Assembly (NCBI GenBank): GCA_900466875.1
Contig: UBNQ01000003.1
Location: 193,570 to 257,569 of the forward strand
Length of the DNA stretch: 64,000 bases
Direction of reading: 5' to 3'
From: Hyphomicrobiales bacterium
GTDB lineage: Bacteria; Pseudomonadota; Alphaproteobacteria; Rhizobiales; Rhizobiaceae
The notes under the pieces: generated by a model
What the model was told of the DNA's origin: nothing
The model's input: only the letters and a program-made list of their open reading frames with translations
Databases searched by the model: none
Translations under genes and position numbers: made by a program
Part shown: positions 44,761 to 54,079 of the stretch, piece after piece
Numbering within the stretch: position 1 is the first letter of the stretch
Layout: each line of letters starts with the position of its first letter

Positions 44761-45564
44761 ATGTACGTGAGCATGCAAAATTTCCATCCATTCGAAATCA
44801 TAGACGGCGACTATGACAAAGGCATGGTGCTTCTTGCGGACCACGCCATGAACCGCCTTCCTGCTCAATATGGCAGCCTTGGCCTGCCCGGCAGCGCTTT
44901 TCTCAGGCATATCGCTTTCGACATCGGCATCGAGGGCCTGACACGCAGGCTTGCCGCGATGCTGGGTGTCCCGGCCGTGCTCGGCTGTTTCTCCCGCCTG
45001 TTGATCGATCCGAACAGGGGCGAAGACGATCCGACCCTCGTCATGAAGATTTCCGACGGTGCGATCATTCCCGGCAATCATCCGATGACCGATGACGAAT
45101 GGCAGGCCCGTCTCGACACCTACCACCGGCCCTACCATCGTGCCATCGAACAGACGATCGCCAGGGCCTCGGCATCAGGCCGGGCACCTCTGGTGCTTTC
45201 ATTGCACTCCTTCACCCCGTTCTGGAAGGATTTTGCGCGACCCTGGCACGCGGCCGTCCTTTGGGACAGTGACGACAGGGCTGTCCTGCCGCTTCTGTCG
45301 ATGCTCCGCGCGCCCGGCGATATCGTCGTCGGCGACAACGAACCTTATGATGGCGCCTTGAAGGGTGACACGATGTATCGGCATTGCATGGTTCCCGGCA
45401 TCCCGCATGCACTCCTCGAGGTTCGGCAGGATCTGATCAGCGATGACGCAGGCATGGATGCATGGGCCGAGAGGCTGGCCCCGGTCTTTACCGCACTCAA
45501 CGCAGACCCCACATTGCACGAATACAGGGTTTTCCCGTCGCGAACCGGCCCCTACCCTGCGTGA
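44761..45564 (+). CDS. N-formylglutamate amidohydrolase-like protein
   Basis: 267 residues of the COG3931 N-formylglutamate amidohydrolase (HutG-like) group: VLLADHAMNRLPAQYG, FSRLLIDPNRGEDDPTL, VLSLHSFTPFW and DNEPYDGALKGDTMYRH are the conserved blocks with putative metal/substrate His and Asp residues. The reaction would release formate and glutamate from N-formylglutamate in histidine breakdown, but no hut genes are near. The start could be ATG 44761 or ATG 44773; the second fits the family better, and neither has a good ribosome site. Followed by DUF1244. Confidence 0.82.
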   Translation: MYVSMQNFHPFEIIDGDYDKGMVLLADHAMNRLPAQYGSLGLPGSAFLRHIAFDIGIEGLTRRLAAMLGVPAVLGCFSRLLIDPNRGEDDPTLVMKISDGAIIPGNHPMTDDEWQARLDTYHRPYHRAIEQTIARASASGRAPLVLSLHSFTPFWKDFARPWHAAVLWDSDDRAVLPLLSMLRAPGDIVVGDNEPYDGALKGDTMYRHCMVPGIPHALLEVRQDLISDDAGMDAWAERLAPVFTALNADPTLHEYRVFPSRTGPYPA

Positions 45565-45588
45565 CGGCATCAATCAGGAGATGTTCCG

Positions 45589-45897
45589 ATGACCGAACTC
45601 AGCAGGGAACAACAAACCGAACTTGAAGCGGCGGCGTTTCGCCGGCTTGTTCAGCATCTGCGTGAGCGTAGCGACGTGCAGAATATCGACATGATGAATT
45701 TGGCGGGCTTTTGCCGGAACTGCCTGTCGAACTGGTATCGGGACGCGGCAACTGACGCCGGCATAGATATTTCAAAGGAGGCATCTCGCGAAATCGTCTA
45801 TGGCATGCCCTATGAAGATTGGCGCAACCTTCACCAGACGGAAGCGAGCGACGCTCAAAAAGCCGCATTCGAGATCAACAAGCCGCCGCATGGCTGA
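45589..45897 (+). CDS. DUF1244 protein
   Basis: 102 residues, DUF1244 family. AAAFRRLVQHLRERSDVQNIDMMNLAGFCRNCLSNW is the family core (split here: AAFRRLVQHLRERSD, then NIDMMNLAGFCRNCLSNW) with a conserved CRNC pair. It ends in KPPHG. Cytosolic, function unknown; found in most proteobacteria. It begins 24 nt after the amidohydrolase-like gene with AGGAGA upstream, so the two are likely co-transcribed. Confidence 0.88.
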   Translation: MTELSREQQTELEAAAFRRLVQHLRERSDVQNIDMMNLAGFCRNCLSNWYRDAATDAGIDISKEASREIVYGMPYEDWRNLHQTEASDAQKAAFEINKPPHG

Positions 45898-45990
45898 AAT
45901 TGCAATGGCGATTGATTGGGCTTGACCTCGCGCCTGCTTTTCGGCACTTGACCACGACTTAAGAGATTTTCCCACCATCAGGAGGCCCCG

Positions 45991-46269
45991 ATGTCTGATG
46001 CTCATGGCGTCGCCCGCGACCAGCTCCGCGCTTTTGTAGAGCGCATCGAACGACTTGAAGAAGAAAAGAAGACCATCGCCGATGACATCAAGGATGTCTA
46101 TGGCGAAGCGAAATCCATGGGTTACGACACCAAGATCATGAAAAAGGTCATCGCCCTTCGCAAGAAGGACGACCAGGAGCGCATGGAGGAGGACCTGATC
46201 CTCGATACATACCTCAGCGCGCTTGGCATGATCCCCGGCGCCGGCACCGACGAGGAAGAAGCCGCCTGA
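45991..46269 (+). CDS. gapR: GapR nucleoid-associated protein (DUF2312)
   Basis: 92 residues of the DUF2312/GapR family: [41 protein letters not shown] and [22 protein letters not shown]. GapR forms a clamp around over-twisted AT-rich DNA, tracks with replication and transcription, and affects chromosome replication and cell-cycle genes in alphaproteobacteria. AGGAGG precedes the ATG. It has its own terminator. Confidence 0.92.
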   Translation: MSDAHGVARDQLRAFVERIERLEEEKKTIADDIKDVYGEAKSMGYDTKIMKKVIALRKKDDQERMEEDLILDTYLSALGMIPGAGTDEEEAA

Positions 46270-46279
46270 TCCGATTTAC

Positions 46280-46312
46280 AAAGCCCGCCCCCTAAAAGGC
46301 GGGCTTTTTCTT
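46280..46312 (+). terminator. Rho-independent terminator of gapR
   Basis: AAAGCCCGCC and GGCGGGCTTT form a perfect 10-bp stem with a CCCTAAAA loop, followed by TTCTTT. Confidence 0.9.
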
Positions 46313-46354
46313 TGCCGACTGATACAGCCAATCTCCCCTTGCGCGAGTTTTCCC

Positions 46355-47623
46355 ATGGCAGATCACGACGTCATCGTTATCGGTGCGGGCTTTACCGGCC
46401 TCACCGCAGCCCGGGATCTGATCGACGCAGGCCTCGATGTCATCATCGTCGAGGCCCGGAGCCGGGTCGGCGGGCGGGTGGAGTCGGAATATCTGCCGAA
46501 CGGTACCCGTATCGACACCGGCGGCCAGTTTCTTTGCCGGGACATGACGAACCTGATGGAAACCGCGCAACGATACGGAGCGCAGACGGTCCTTTCCTAT
46601 GTCGATGGACAACAGTCCTACCGCCCCGCCATACCGACTGAACAGGGTGACGCCATATGGGATGGCCTGGAGCGCCTGCGCGAAAGAATGCGGTCTCTCG
46701 ACATGTCCGACCCGGCACTGGCGCGCCTGACTGTCGGACAATGGATCGACCGGCAGACGGACATGCCATCGAACGTGACCGGCTCTTTTCGACGATTGGT
46801 AAAAGGATTGTGGTGCCGGGCGCCGGAAGACGTGGCCCTCGCCTATCTCGTGTCCAACGACCGGCGGGTCACCAATACCCACCCGGAACTCGAGATGTTT
46901 TTGGGTGATACCATGCACGCTTTGGCCGATCGCCTTGCCGCAGGCCTCGGCGATCGGTTGCGGCTGTCCGCTCCTGCCACATCCATCACCATCATGCAGG
47001 ACGAGGTGGAAGTCGATGTCGAGGGACGCGCGCTCACGGCAAGACATGTGATCATTGCCGTGCCACCCGTCATGGCGCGCCGGATCGAACTATCTCCACC
47101 GCTTCCACCCACACTGACCAAAGCGCTGGCGGCTTGGGAGCCGGGTTGCGCCATCAAGCTGCAGATCGGCTACGAGACACCGTTCTGGCGTGATAAAGGC
47201 CTCAGCGGATCCGTGATGTGGAGCGATCCGCAAGGCATCTATGCCTGCGACGCCAGCCACGACGACTATTTCGGCATCGTCGTGTTTCTCGGAGGTCCGC
47301 TGGCATCGGATTGGCACCGCAGGCCGCAGACCGAGCTGGCAGATTTTATCACCTCGGAACTCGCTGCGGTATTTGGAAGTCCGGGACAGGAGCCGAGCTC
47401 CGTCTGCATTCGCGATTGGGTCAACGATGCCTGGAGCGACGGTGCCTATAGCGACGTCATCACCGACATTGATGCAACGGATGCGGAAGCTGTCCTGCTT
47501 GAAGGCTTGCCGCGCCTGCGGTTTGCATGTTCGGAACTGTCTGCGTCCTTCCCCGGTTATATCGAAGGGGCGATCGTCGCGGGCAAGCATGCCGCGCGAT
47601 CCATTCTGCAAGGCCAAGAATAG
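46355..47623 (+). CDS. flavin monoamine oxidase-like protein
   Basis: 422 residues, FAD-dependent amine oxidase superfamily: dinucleotide motif VIGAGFTGLTAARDL (8-22), VEARSRVGGRV (33-43) and the C-terminal FAD clasp SFPGYIEGAIVAGKHAA. The family oxidises primary or polyamines or catalyses desaturation reactions; the substrate cannot be told. No signal peptide. Monocistronic between the gapR terminator and the convergent DUF882 gene. Confidence 0.85.
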   Translation: MADHDVIVIGAGFTGLTAARDLIDAGLDVIIVEARSRVGGRVESEYLPNGTRIDTGGQFLCRDMTNLMETAQRYGAQTVLSYVDGQQSYRPAIPTEQGDAIWDGLERLRERMRSLDMSDPALARLTVGQWIDRQTDMPSNVTGSFRRLVKGLWCRAPEDVALAYLVSNDRRVTNTHPELEMFLGDTMHALADRLAAGLGDRLRLSAPATSITIMQDEVEVDVEGRALTARHVIIAVPPVMARRIELSPPLPPTLTKALAAWEPGCAIKLQIGYETPFWRDKGLSGSVMWSDPQGIYACDASHDDYFGIVVFLGGPLASDWHRRPQTELADFITSELAAVFGSPGQEPSSVCIRDWVNDAWSDGAYSDVITDIDATDAEAVLLEGLPRLRFACSELSASFPGYIEGAIVAGKHAARSILQGQE

Positions 47624-47675
47624 GTTTCAGCCCGGGCGGTTAGGCCCGAGCATCAAAGGCTTGAATATTGCCGGA

Positions 47676-49529
47676 TCAGTTAGAACCGCTGAAACGATTG
47701 GGGTCGATTGCCACCGTAGCCGAGACCGGCTTGAAGCCCTCGCTGGCGTAGGCCGCTGAATATTCGCTGTTCAGCGTACGGGTCACCACGCGCGGTGCCT
47801 TCATCGAGACCACGTCACCCGAGCGCTTGTTGTCCAGCGCCCACTTTTCGAGCGTACCCTGCGTCAGGTTGCCCGATTTTGTAACCGTGTCGGGTTTTGT
47901 TGCCCGGCCACCCTTGGTCGGCACGGCGGAAGCAGCGGCAGCGACCCATTTGGGCGTGTCGAATCCGTCACCGAAATGTCCGGTCGCAGAAGGAGACTGG
48001 ATGACCTTTTTCGGCAGCGCCGCAACTTCAGTCGGCTTGCGCGCCTGCGCAGGCACAGGAGCGGCACGATCTGCATCCGCGACCGAACGGATGCCAGCGG
48101 CCGCCCTGCGATCGTCATCAACGCTGCGCGAAAGGGCTGCAACGAGCTCAGGCGTCAAGGCCTGCCCCTGCCTCTCCGGCTCTACCGGCTGAGGGACAGG
48201 AACAACCGAGGCAACCTGTGCGACAGCCGGGCGGTGAGCGGGAAGCGGAACAACCGACAAGTCCTGCAGCGACGGCGGAACGTCGCCGAGCGACGCCATC
48301 ATGGTCGACGTGTCGGCATCCGCCTTCACACCGCGCGAACCGAGCAGGGTCGGAACGGGAACGGAATATTTCGTCAGATCCTCGAAGCCATCGCCATCAG
48401 GACGGCTGTTGGTTGCCGCCGCGGCCTGAAGCGCAAGGGCTTCCTGGGCCGGATTACGCTGCTGCGAATAAAGCGCGGTCGCAAGCGCACCCGGTCCATC
48501 CTGGCGGAAGGCAGGACGCGATGCCGGGATCGGCGCTTCGATCGTTTCGGCTCGCTGCCGCGGCTCGGCGGAAGCAACCATCACACCCGGCAGCGGAGCG
48601 GCAGGTGAGTCGTCCTCGGCCTCTGCAGGCCTGCTTGCCGGTGCGCTCGGGCGCGTGGCCGGCGTGCTGATTTCGCCGTTATCCTCTTCCTCGTCGGCGC
48701 CGCCGCCGAAGAGAGTGGCAAGGAAGCCGCGACGCTTACGCTCGGTCGCAGGTGCGCCACCGGCCGTCGAGGCGATCTCGATCGAGCTAGAACCAACGCG
48801 TTTTTTGTAATCGGCAAGCGCCTGATCATATCCCGGCAACGGCTGACCGTCGGCCGGAAGGTGCAGCGTATTGCCCTTTGGGAAGATAGAAACGAGTTCC
48901 TGGCGCGACATGCGCGGCCACGCGCGAACGCCGCCGACATCAAGATGCACGAAAGGCGAACCGGATTTCGGATAGAAGCCGACACCGCCGACCTGCATCT
49001 GCATGGCAAGTGCACGCAACGTCGCAAGCTTCACGCCCGGAATATAGAAGTCCATCGCCTTGCCGAGCGTATGCTGGCTGTTCTTCGCCACACCGGTATT
49101 GCGCGAACGACCGCGCAGCATGCCGTTGGTGGCCGGAGACCGGTAGGCGGAAACGACGTGGATATAATCCTTGGCGCCACTGCGCCGATAGACTTCCCAG
49201 ACGAGATCGAAAAGCCGCGGGTCCATCTTGGTCGGCTCGTTCTTGCGCCAGTCGCGCAGAAACTGGTTGATCTGCTGGAGACCTCTGGGATCGAATCGAC
49301 CATTGCGCTTGAAAGTGATCTCGGCCTTTTCACCCGTATGGACGAAATAGAGCTTGAGGCTGCGGTTTTCTGCAGCGGCCTGCGTCGCCTGTACGGACCA
49401 GATGGATGCAGCAACGACAGCAAGCGCCGCACCTTTGGCGACACGCCCGGTCAGCGACTGAAAGGCCTGGAGAACGAAGCGACGAACGCTCGTGCCCGAA
49501 GGCATTTCTTTTGCATTCAAATCAGGCAA
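47676..49529 (-). CDS. large secreted DUF882/M15-type protein with long disordered tail
   Basis: About 617 residues. A signal/anchor region (GAALAVVAASIWSVQATQAAA) is followed by a DUF882/Peptidase_M15_2 domain (about 55-230) with the LAS-type zinc residues in SAYRSPATN, SQHTLGKAMDFYIPG and SPFVHLDVGG. This resembles enzymes that trim peptidoglycan peptides. The remaining roughly 380 residues are Pro/Ala/Ser-rich and mostly disordered, with a folded-looking end. I place the start at TTG 49529 because GGGGA precedes it; ATG 49505 is an alternative. The length is well above simple DUF882 proteins (about 180-200 aa). Confidence 0.75.
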   Translation of the reverse strand: MPDLNAKEMPSGTSVRRFVLQAFQSLTGRVAKGAALAVVAASIWSVQATQAAAENRSLKLYFVHTGEKAEITFKRNGRFDPRGLQQINQFLRDWRKNEPTKMDPRLFDLVWEVYRRSGAKDYIHVVSAYRSPATNGMLRGRSRNTGVAKNSQHTLGKAMDFYIPGVKLATLRALAMQMQVGGVGFYPKSGSPFVHLDVGGVRAWPRMSRQELVSIFPKGNTLHLPADGQPLPGYDQALADYKKRVGSSSIEIASTAGGAPATERKRRGFLATLFGGGADEEEDNGEISTPATRPSAPASRPAEAEDDSPAAPLPGVMVASAEPRQRAETIEAPIPASRPAFRQDGPGALATALYSQQRNPAQEALALQAAAATNSRPDGDGFEDLTKYSVPVPTLLGSRGVKADADTSTMMASLGDVPPSLQDLSVVPLPAHRPAVAQVASVVPVPQPVEPERQGQALTPELVAALSRSVDDDRRAAAGIRSVADADRAAPVPAQARKPTEVAALPKKVIQSPSATGHFGDGFDTPKWVAAAASAVPTKGGRATKPDTVTKSGNLTQGTLEKWALDNKRSGDVVSMKAPRVVTRTLNSEYSAAYASEGFKPVSATVAIDPNRFSGSN

Positions 49530-49706
49530 AGCGATCCCCGTCCTGCAGACAACGTCCCTCGCTGTCCCATTTGGCTGACAATTGCGGTCACACGATGGCA
49601 AATCTGCCACACATGTACAAGCATCTCACTTATAGTCAATGATGTGCTAAAGAGAGATTGACAGAAATTGCCACGGTTTCCTTGCCTGAAAATTAACACT
49701 CCCTAA

Positions 49707-51263
49707 TCAAGCGGCTTCCTTCAGCGGATCATCCGGATCGATACCGTAGTCCTTCAGCTTCCGGTACAGCGTCGAACGGCCGATGCCGAGCTTGCGGGCA
49801 ACCTGGCTCATCTGGCCGCGGTAGAATTTCAGCGCGAAGCGGATCAGCTCTTCCTCGACATCGGCAAGCTTCCTCACCTCGCCCGTATCATCCGTACTGA
49901 CGATGACGTTTTCCGATGCCGGATAGGCGGCAGCCAGAAGCGCGCGCGGATCCGGCCTCATCGTGCGGGGCGGCATCATCGGCTGCGGGAAATTCAGGTC
50001 TTCCGAGATCGGACGAAGGACCGAAGAAGGCGAGGTTGCCGATGCGACAGCCGTTGCAGCCAGTTCGGCACTGCGGAATTCCGGCACTTGCGCCGCAATC
50101 TGCGGGAAATCAAGCTCGGTCAGCTCGTCGCCTTCCGCCAGAACGATGGCGCGGAAGATGGCGTTTTCCAGCTGGCGAATATTGCCCGGCCAGTCATAGG
50201 AGGTCAGCAACGCGAGTGCGCCGGCGCTGACGCCGAGGTTTTGCGGCAGCTTCTGCTCGATCGAGAAGCGCTCGGCAAAGACGCGCACCAGGTGTGGAAT
50301 GTCTTCCTTGCGGCGTCGAAGCGCTGGAATGGTGATCGGGAAAACGTTGAGGCGATAATAGAGATCCTCGCGGAACCGGCCAGCGCGAACCTCCTCGATC
50401 AGGTCCTTGTTGGTGGCCGAGATCAGCCGCACATTGACCTTGTGGACGCGTCCGGCACCCACAGTTTCGATCTCTCCGGACTGCACGGCGCGTAGCAGTT
50501 TCACCTGAACTTCGAGCGGCAGATCACCGATTTCATCCAGGAAAAGCGTGCCGCCATCGGCTTCGACGAACTTGCCGGTGTGACGTTCCGTAGCACCGGT
50601 AAACGCGCCCTTTTCATGACCGAACAGGATGCTCTCGACCAGATTTGCCGGGATGGCGCCGCAATTGACGGTGATGAAAGGCTTGCCGGCACGATCGCTG
50701 CCCGACTGGATGGCCCGCGCGATCATTTCCTTGCCGACGCCGGACTCACCTTCGAGTACGACCGGAATATTCGAATGGGCGGCACGCTGTGCCAGATCGA
50801 TGACCCTGAGCATGTCGGGGCTGGCCGAGACGATGTCGTTAAAGCCGACCACGCCGGCACGGCGGCGACCGACCTTTGCCTTGCCCTCGCGATAATCGAG
50901 CTTCAGCGCATTGGCGATCGAGGTCGCAATCCGCTCGGGCGAAACCGGCTTGACCACGAAATCGAAAGCCCCTGCCCGCATCGCCTGAACGACATATTCT
51001 ATGCTGCCCTGCCCGGTCTGCACGATGACCGGTGTCTGGACACCCATCTCACGGAGGGCCCCAAGAAAGGTCAGTCCATCCATTTCCGGCATCATCAGGT
51101 CGAGCACGATGACATTGACGTCGCTGCTGGTACGACTGAGGAAATCAAGCGCGGCCCTTCCGTTTTCGGCCAGATGCGCGACATAACCCTGCCGCTCGAC
51201 TGCATTCTTCAGAAGGCGGCGCTGAATAGGATCGTCATCGACGACAAGGATATGAGCAGACAT
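49707..51263 (-). CDS. sigma-54-dependent response regulator
   Basis: 518 residues: receiver domain (1-120; VVDDD near the N-terminus and phospho-Asp in VIVLDLMMPEMDG), AAA+ domain (about 145-380) with Walker A GESGVGKE, the sigma-54 contact loop GAFTGA, and Walker B GGTLFLDEIGDL, then a Fis-type HTH at the end (QVARKLGIGRSTLYRKL). An NtrC-type activator of RpoN promoters. The start could be ATG 51263 (GGGAG) or ATG 51287 (AAGGG). No cognate kinase is adjacent, so it is an orphan regulator. The DUF882 gene follows on the same strand. Confidence 0.9.
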   Translation of the reverse strand: MSAHILVVDDDPIQRRLLKNAVERQGYVAHLAENGRAALDFLSRTSSDVNVIVLDLMMPEMDGLTFLGALREMGVQTPVIVQTGQGSIEYVVQAMRAGAFDFVVKPVSPERIATSIANALKLDYREGKAKVGRRRAGVVGFNDIVSASPDMLRVIDLAQRAAHSNIPVVLEGESGVGKEMIARAIQSGSDRAGKPFITVNCGAIPANLVESILFGHEKGAFTGATERHTGKFVEADGGTLFLDEIGDLPLEVQVKLLRAVQSGEIETVGAGRVHKVNVRLISATNKDLIEEVRAGRFREDLYYRLNVFPITIPALRRRKEDIPHLVRVFAERFSIEQKLPQNLGVSAGALALLTSYDWPGNIRQLENAIFRAIVLAEGDELTELDFPQIAAQVPEFRSAELAATAVASATSPSSVLRPISEDLNFPQPMMPPRTMRPDPRALLAAAYPASENVIVSTDDTGEVRKLADVEEELIRFALKFYRGQMSQVARKLGIGRSTLYRKLKDYGIDPDDPLKEAA

Positions 51264-51466
51264 GCTTGAACTCCCGGCAACGTTCATCGTGCACCCTTTG
51301 CGGGCTCTTATGCTGGAAGTTGTGCCAGATAGGCTTGAACATCCCCTTTTGAGAAAAGCTCACATTTTAACAGTCTGAACGGAAAACGGACGGGTGGCGA
51401 CGGAAGGCCCGAAATGCTACCCATCCGGCATCTCTTTGAGTGCCCATTTGAGGGAAAGGAAAGTCC

Positions 51467-53329
51467 ATGACGAAACCCATCGCGCAGCCCGAAATCGCTC
51501 ATGCAGCAGCCACCGCAAGTGGTGGCGCAACAGATCCAGCGCTCGGTCTCCTGCCTGTCTGGAAACTCTCCGATCTTTATGCCGCCAAGGATGCACCGGC
51601 GTTTGCCGCCGACCTGAAGCAATCCGAAACGGACGCCGTCGCTTTCGAAAAGAAGTGGAAGGGCACGCTTGCAGAGGCCGCGACGAAGACGGGTGCCGGC
51701 GGCATCGGCGAAGCCTTGAAGGAATATGAGGCGCTGGACGACCTGCTCGGCAAGATCGGTTCCTTCGCCGGCCTCACCTATTTCTCCGACACATCCGACC
51801 CGGCCAATGGCAAGTTTTTTGGCGACGCTCAGGCAAAACTCACCGACATCTCGTCGCACCTGCTATTTTTCGCGCTGGAACTCAACCGCGTCGACGATGC
51901 GGTGATCGATGCCTGCATGGATCGCGATCCGGCAGCCGGCCACTATCGCCCGTGGATCGTCGATCTGAGACAGGACAAGCCTTTCCAGCTGGATGACAAG
52001 CTGGAACAGCTCTTTCTCGAAAAGTCGATGACCTCGGCTTCCGCCTTCAACCGCCTGTTCGACGAGACCATGGCGGAACTGCGCTTCGACATTGACGGCG
52101 AGGAGCAACCGCTCGAAGTCACCCTCAACATGCTGCAGGAAGCAGACCCCGCCACCCGCGCCAAGGCGGCCGCTGCACTGTCGAAGACCTTTGGCGAGAA
52201 CCTGCGCGTCTTCACCCTGATCACCAACACGCTCGCCAAGGACAAGGACATTTCCGACCGCTGGCGCGGTTTCGACGATATCGCCGACAGCCGGCATCTC
52301 GCCAACCGCGTCGAGCGTGAAGTGGTCGATGCGCTAGCCGCCGCCGTTGAGGACGCCTATCCCCGCCTGTCGCACCGCTATTACGCGATGAAAGCGAAGT
52401 GGCTGGGCATGGACCAGCTGAATTACTGGGACCGCAATGCGCCGCTGCCGGAAAGCCCGAAGGCCGTCATTCCGTGGGAAACCGCGAAGGAAACCGTGCT
52501 CTCCGCCTACGGCGCATTCGCGCCGGAAATGGCTGAGATCGCCGCCCGTTTCTTCGATGAGGAATGGATTGACGCGCCGGCCCGCGCCGGCAAGGCGCCG
52601 GGGGCCTTTGCCCATCCGGTCGTGCCATCCGCGCATCCTTACGTTCTGGTCAACTATCTCGGCAAGCCGCGTGACGTGATGACGCTTGCCCACGAACTCG
52701 GCCATGGCGTGCATCAGGTTCTTGCCGCCGGACAGGGCGCGCTGATGTGCCAGACGCCGCTGACGCTCGCCGAAACCGCCTCCGTTTTCGGCGAGATGCT
52801 GACCTTCCGTGCGCTTCTGGAAAAGACGAAGGACAAGCGCGAACGCAAGGCGATGCTTGCCCAGAAGGTCGAGGACATGATCAACACGGTCGTGCGCCAG
52901 ATCGCCTTCTACCAGTTCGAGCGCAAGGTCCACACGGCCCGTAAAGAGGGCGAGCTGACATCGCAGCAGATCGGAGAATTGTGGCTATCGGTTCAGGGCG
53001 AAAGCCTCGGCCCGGCAATCAAGATCTCGGAAGGTTACGAAAGCTGGTGGACCTACATCCCCCACTTCATTCACTCGCCCTTCTATGTTTATGCCTATGC
53101 CTTCGGCGATTGCCTGGTGAACTCGCTTTATGCCGTCTACCAGAACGCCGCTCCCGGTTTTCAGGACAAGTATTTCGAACTCCTGAAGGCCGGCGGCACC
53201 AAGCACCATTCGGAACTGCTGAAACCCTTCGGCCTCGACGCCACCGATCCGACCTTCTGGTCGAAAGGTCTGTCGATGATCGAGGGGCTGATCGATGAAC
53301 TGGAAGCACTGGATAAGGAACTAAGCTGA
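51467..53329 (+). CDS. M3 family oligoendopeptidase (PepF-like)
   Basis: 620 residues, cytosolic zinc oligopeptidase. The HExxH motif is LAHELGHGVHQ with His409, Glu410 and His413; the third zinc ligand Glu lies in LAETASVFGEM about 30 residues later. N-terminal helical part and C-terminal SPFYVYAYAFGDCLVNSLYAVYQ match the oligoendopeptidase F/M3B branch. It degrades short peptides. GGGAAAGGAAAG precedes the ATG. Divergent from the sigma-54 regulator across about 200 bp. Confidence 0.92.
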   Translation: MTKPIAQPEIAHAAATASGGATDPALGLLPVWKLSDLYAAKDAPAFAADLKQSETDAVAFEKKWKGTLAEAATKTGAGGIGEALKEYEALDDLLGKIGSFAGLTYFSDTSDPANGKFFGDAQAKLTDISSHLLFFALELNRVDDAVIDACMDRDPAAGHYRPWIVDLRQDKPFQLDDKLEQLFLEKSMTSASAFNRLFDETMAELRFDIDGEEQPLEVTLNMLQEADPATRAKAAAALSKTFGENLRVFTLITNTLAKDKDISDRWRGFDDIADSRHLANRVEREVVDALAAAVEDAYPRLSHRYYAMKAKWLGMDQLNYWDRNAPLPESPKAVIPWETAKETVLSAYGAFAPEMAEIAARFFDEEWIDAPARAGKAPGAFAHPVVPSAHPYVLVNYLGKPRDVMTLAHELGHGVHQVLAAGQGALMCQTPLTLAETASVFGEMLTFRALLEKTKDKRERKAMLAQKVEDMINTVVRQIAFYQFERKVHTARKEGELTSQQIGELWLSVQGESLGPAIKISEGYESWWTYIPHFIHSPFYVYAYAFGDCLVNSLYAVYQNAAPGFQDKYFELLKAGGTKHHSELLKPFGLDATDPTFWSKGLSMIEGLIDELEALDKELS

Positions 53330-53343
53330 AGGCCTGAAATGAC

Positions 53344-53373
53344 AAACGGTCGGGGAGACCCTCGGCCGTTTGC
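53344..53373 (+). terminator. hairpin after the M3 oligopeptidase gene
   Basis: CAAACGG (53344-53350) pairs with CCGTTTG (53367-53373) around an inner GGG/CCC. There is no long T-run, so termination is likely partial. Confidence 0.5.
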
Positions 53374-53440
53374 ACTCATCACCTACTTGCTGGCTTCGAG
53401 CGAGATTCTCGCTTGAGGCAACAAAGGCTGCCCCAAATTC

Positions 53441-53556
53441 CCTCTTCCCTGTGCTTGTCACAGGGATCCAGCAGTGTCGCGTCTGCGACGCGGAAGAGTT
53501 CCTTCACGCGAAAGACTTCGCGTGGCTGGATTCCTGTGACAAGCACAGGAATGAGG
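53441..53556. repeat. RIME-like palindromic intergenic repeat
   Basis: A 116-bp element with long inverted ends: CCTGTGCTTGTCACAGGGAT at the left and TTCCTGTGACAAGCACAGGA at the right, each themselves hairpins, around a centre with GCGTCTGCGACGC and CACGCGAAAGACTTCGCGTG. This matches the Rhizobium-specific intergenic mosaic element type known from many rhizobial genomes. It lies between convergent genes (M3 peptidase and NfeD), the usual site. Confidence 0.8.
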
Positions 53557-53610
53557 GACGGAGAGCTTCCAGCCCCATCGAGCCACCCTCAATGACGCCG
53601 CTCTATGAAG

Positions 53611-54075
53611 CTACCGCATCACCGGCTCCACCGTCAGGTCGCGACCGCTCGACGCCACGACACGCACCCGCGACCCCACCGGCAGGTCCGGCCCCATCAC
53701 CGACCACATCGTATCATCGAGCCTGATCCGCCCCCGGCCTTCCTGAATGGGTTCCGAGAGCGTCGCCGTTCGCCCGACGAGGCTTTCGCCGCGACGGTTG
53801 AGCCAGGGCTCGTCGCTGGTTGTGCGCTTGCCGTTGTAGATCCGCCGCCCCACGACCGCAAAAACGACAGAGAGCACAGCAAACAGCAGAAGCTGAACAT
53901 GCCAGCCCCAGAATGCGGTATCCCAAAGTGCCAGCGATAGCGCACCCAGCACCACCGCCGCCGCGCCGATCCAAATGAGGAAGACGCCGGGTGCGAGAAG
54001 CTCCAGCACCAGCAGCACGAGACCGATGATCCACCAGCCCCAGGGACCGAGGCTGTTCCAGAGTTCGACCACCAT
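53611..54075 (-). CDS. NfeD family membrane protein (short form)
   Basis: 154 residues: two to three membrane helices in the first 80 residues (WWIIGLVLLVLELLAPGVFL and further ones), then a soluble OB-fold domain of the short NfeD (YbbK) type with SLVGRTATLSEPIQEGRGRI. It is thought to stabilise or present SPFH proteins. It lies directly downstream of the SPFH gene; its ATG follows 5 nt after the SPFH stop, with GAGAGG upstream. Inner-membrane by prediction. Confidence 0.87.
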   Translation of the reverse strand: MVVELWNSLGPWGWWIIGLVLLVLELLAPGVFLIWIGAAAVVLGALSLALWDTAFWGWHVQLLLFAVLSVVFAVVGRRIYNGKRTTSDEPWLNRRGESLVGRTATLSEPIQEGRGRIRLDDTMWSVMGPDLPVGSRVRVVASSGRDLTVEPVMR

Positions 54076-54079
54076 CACA

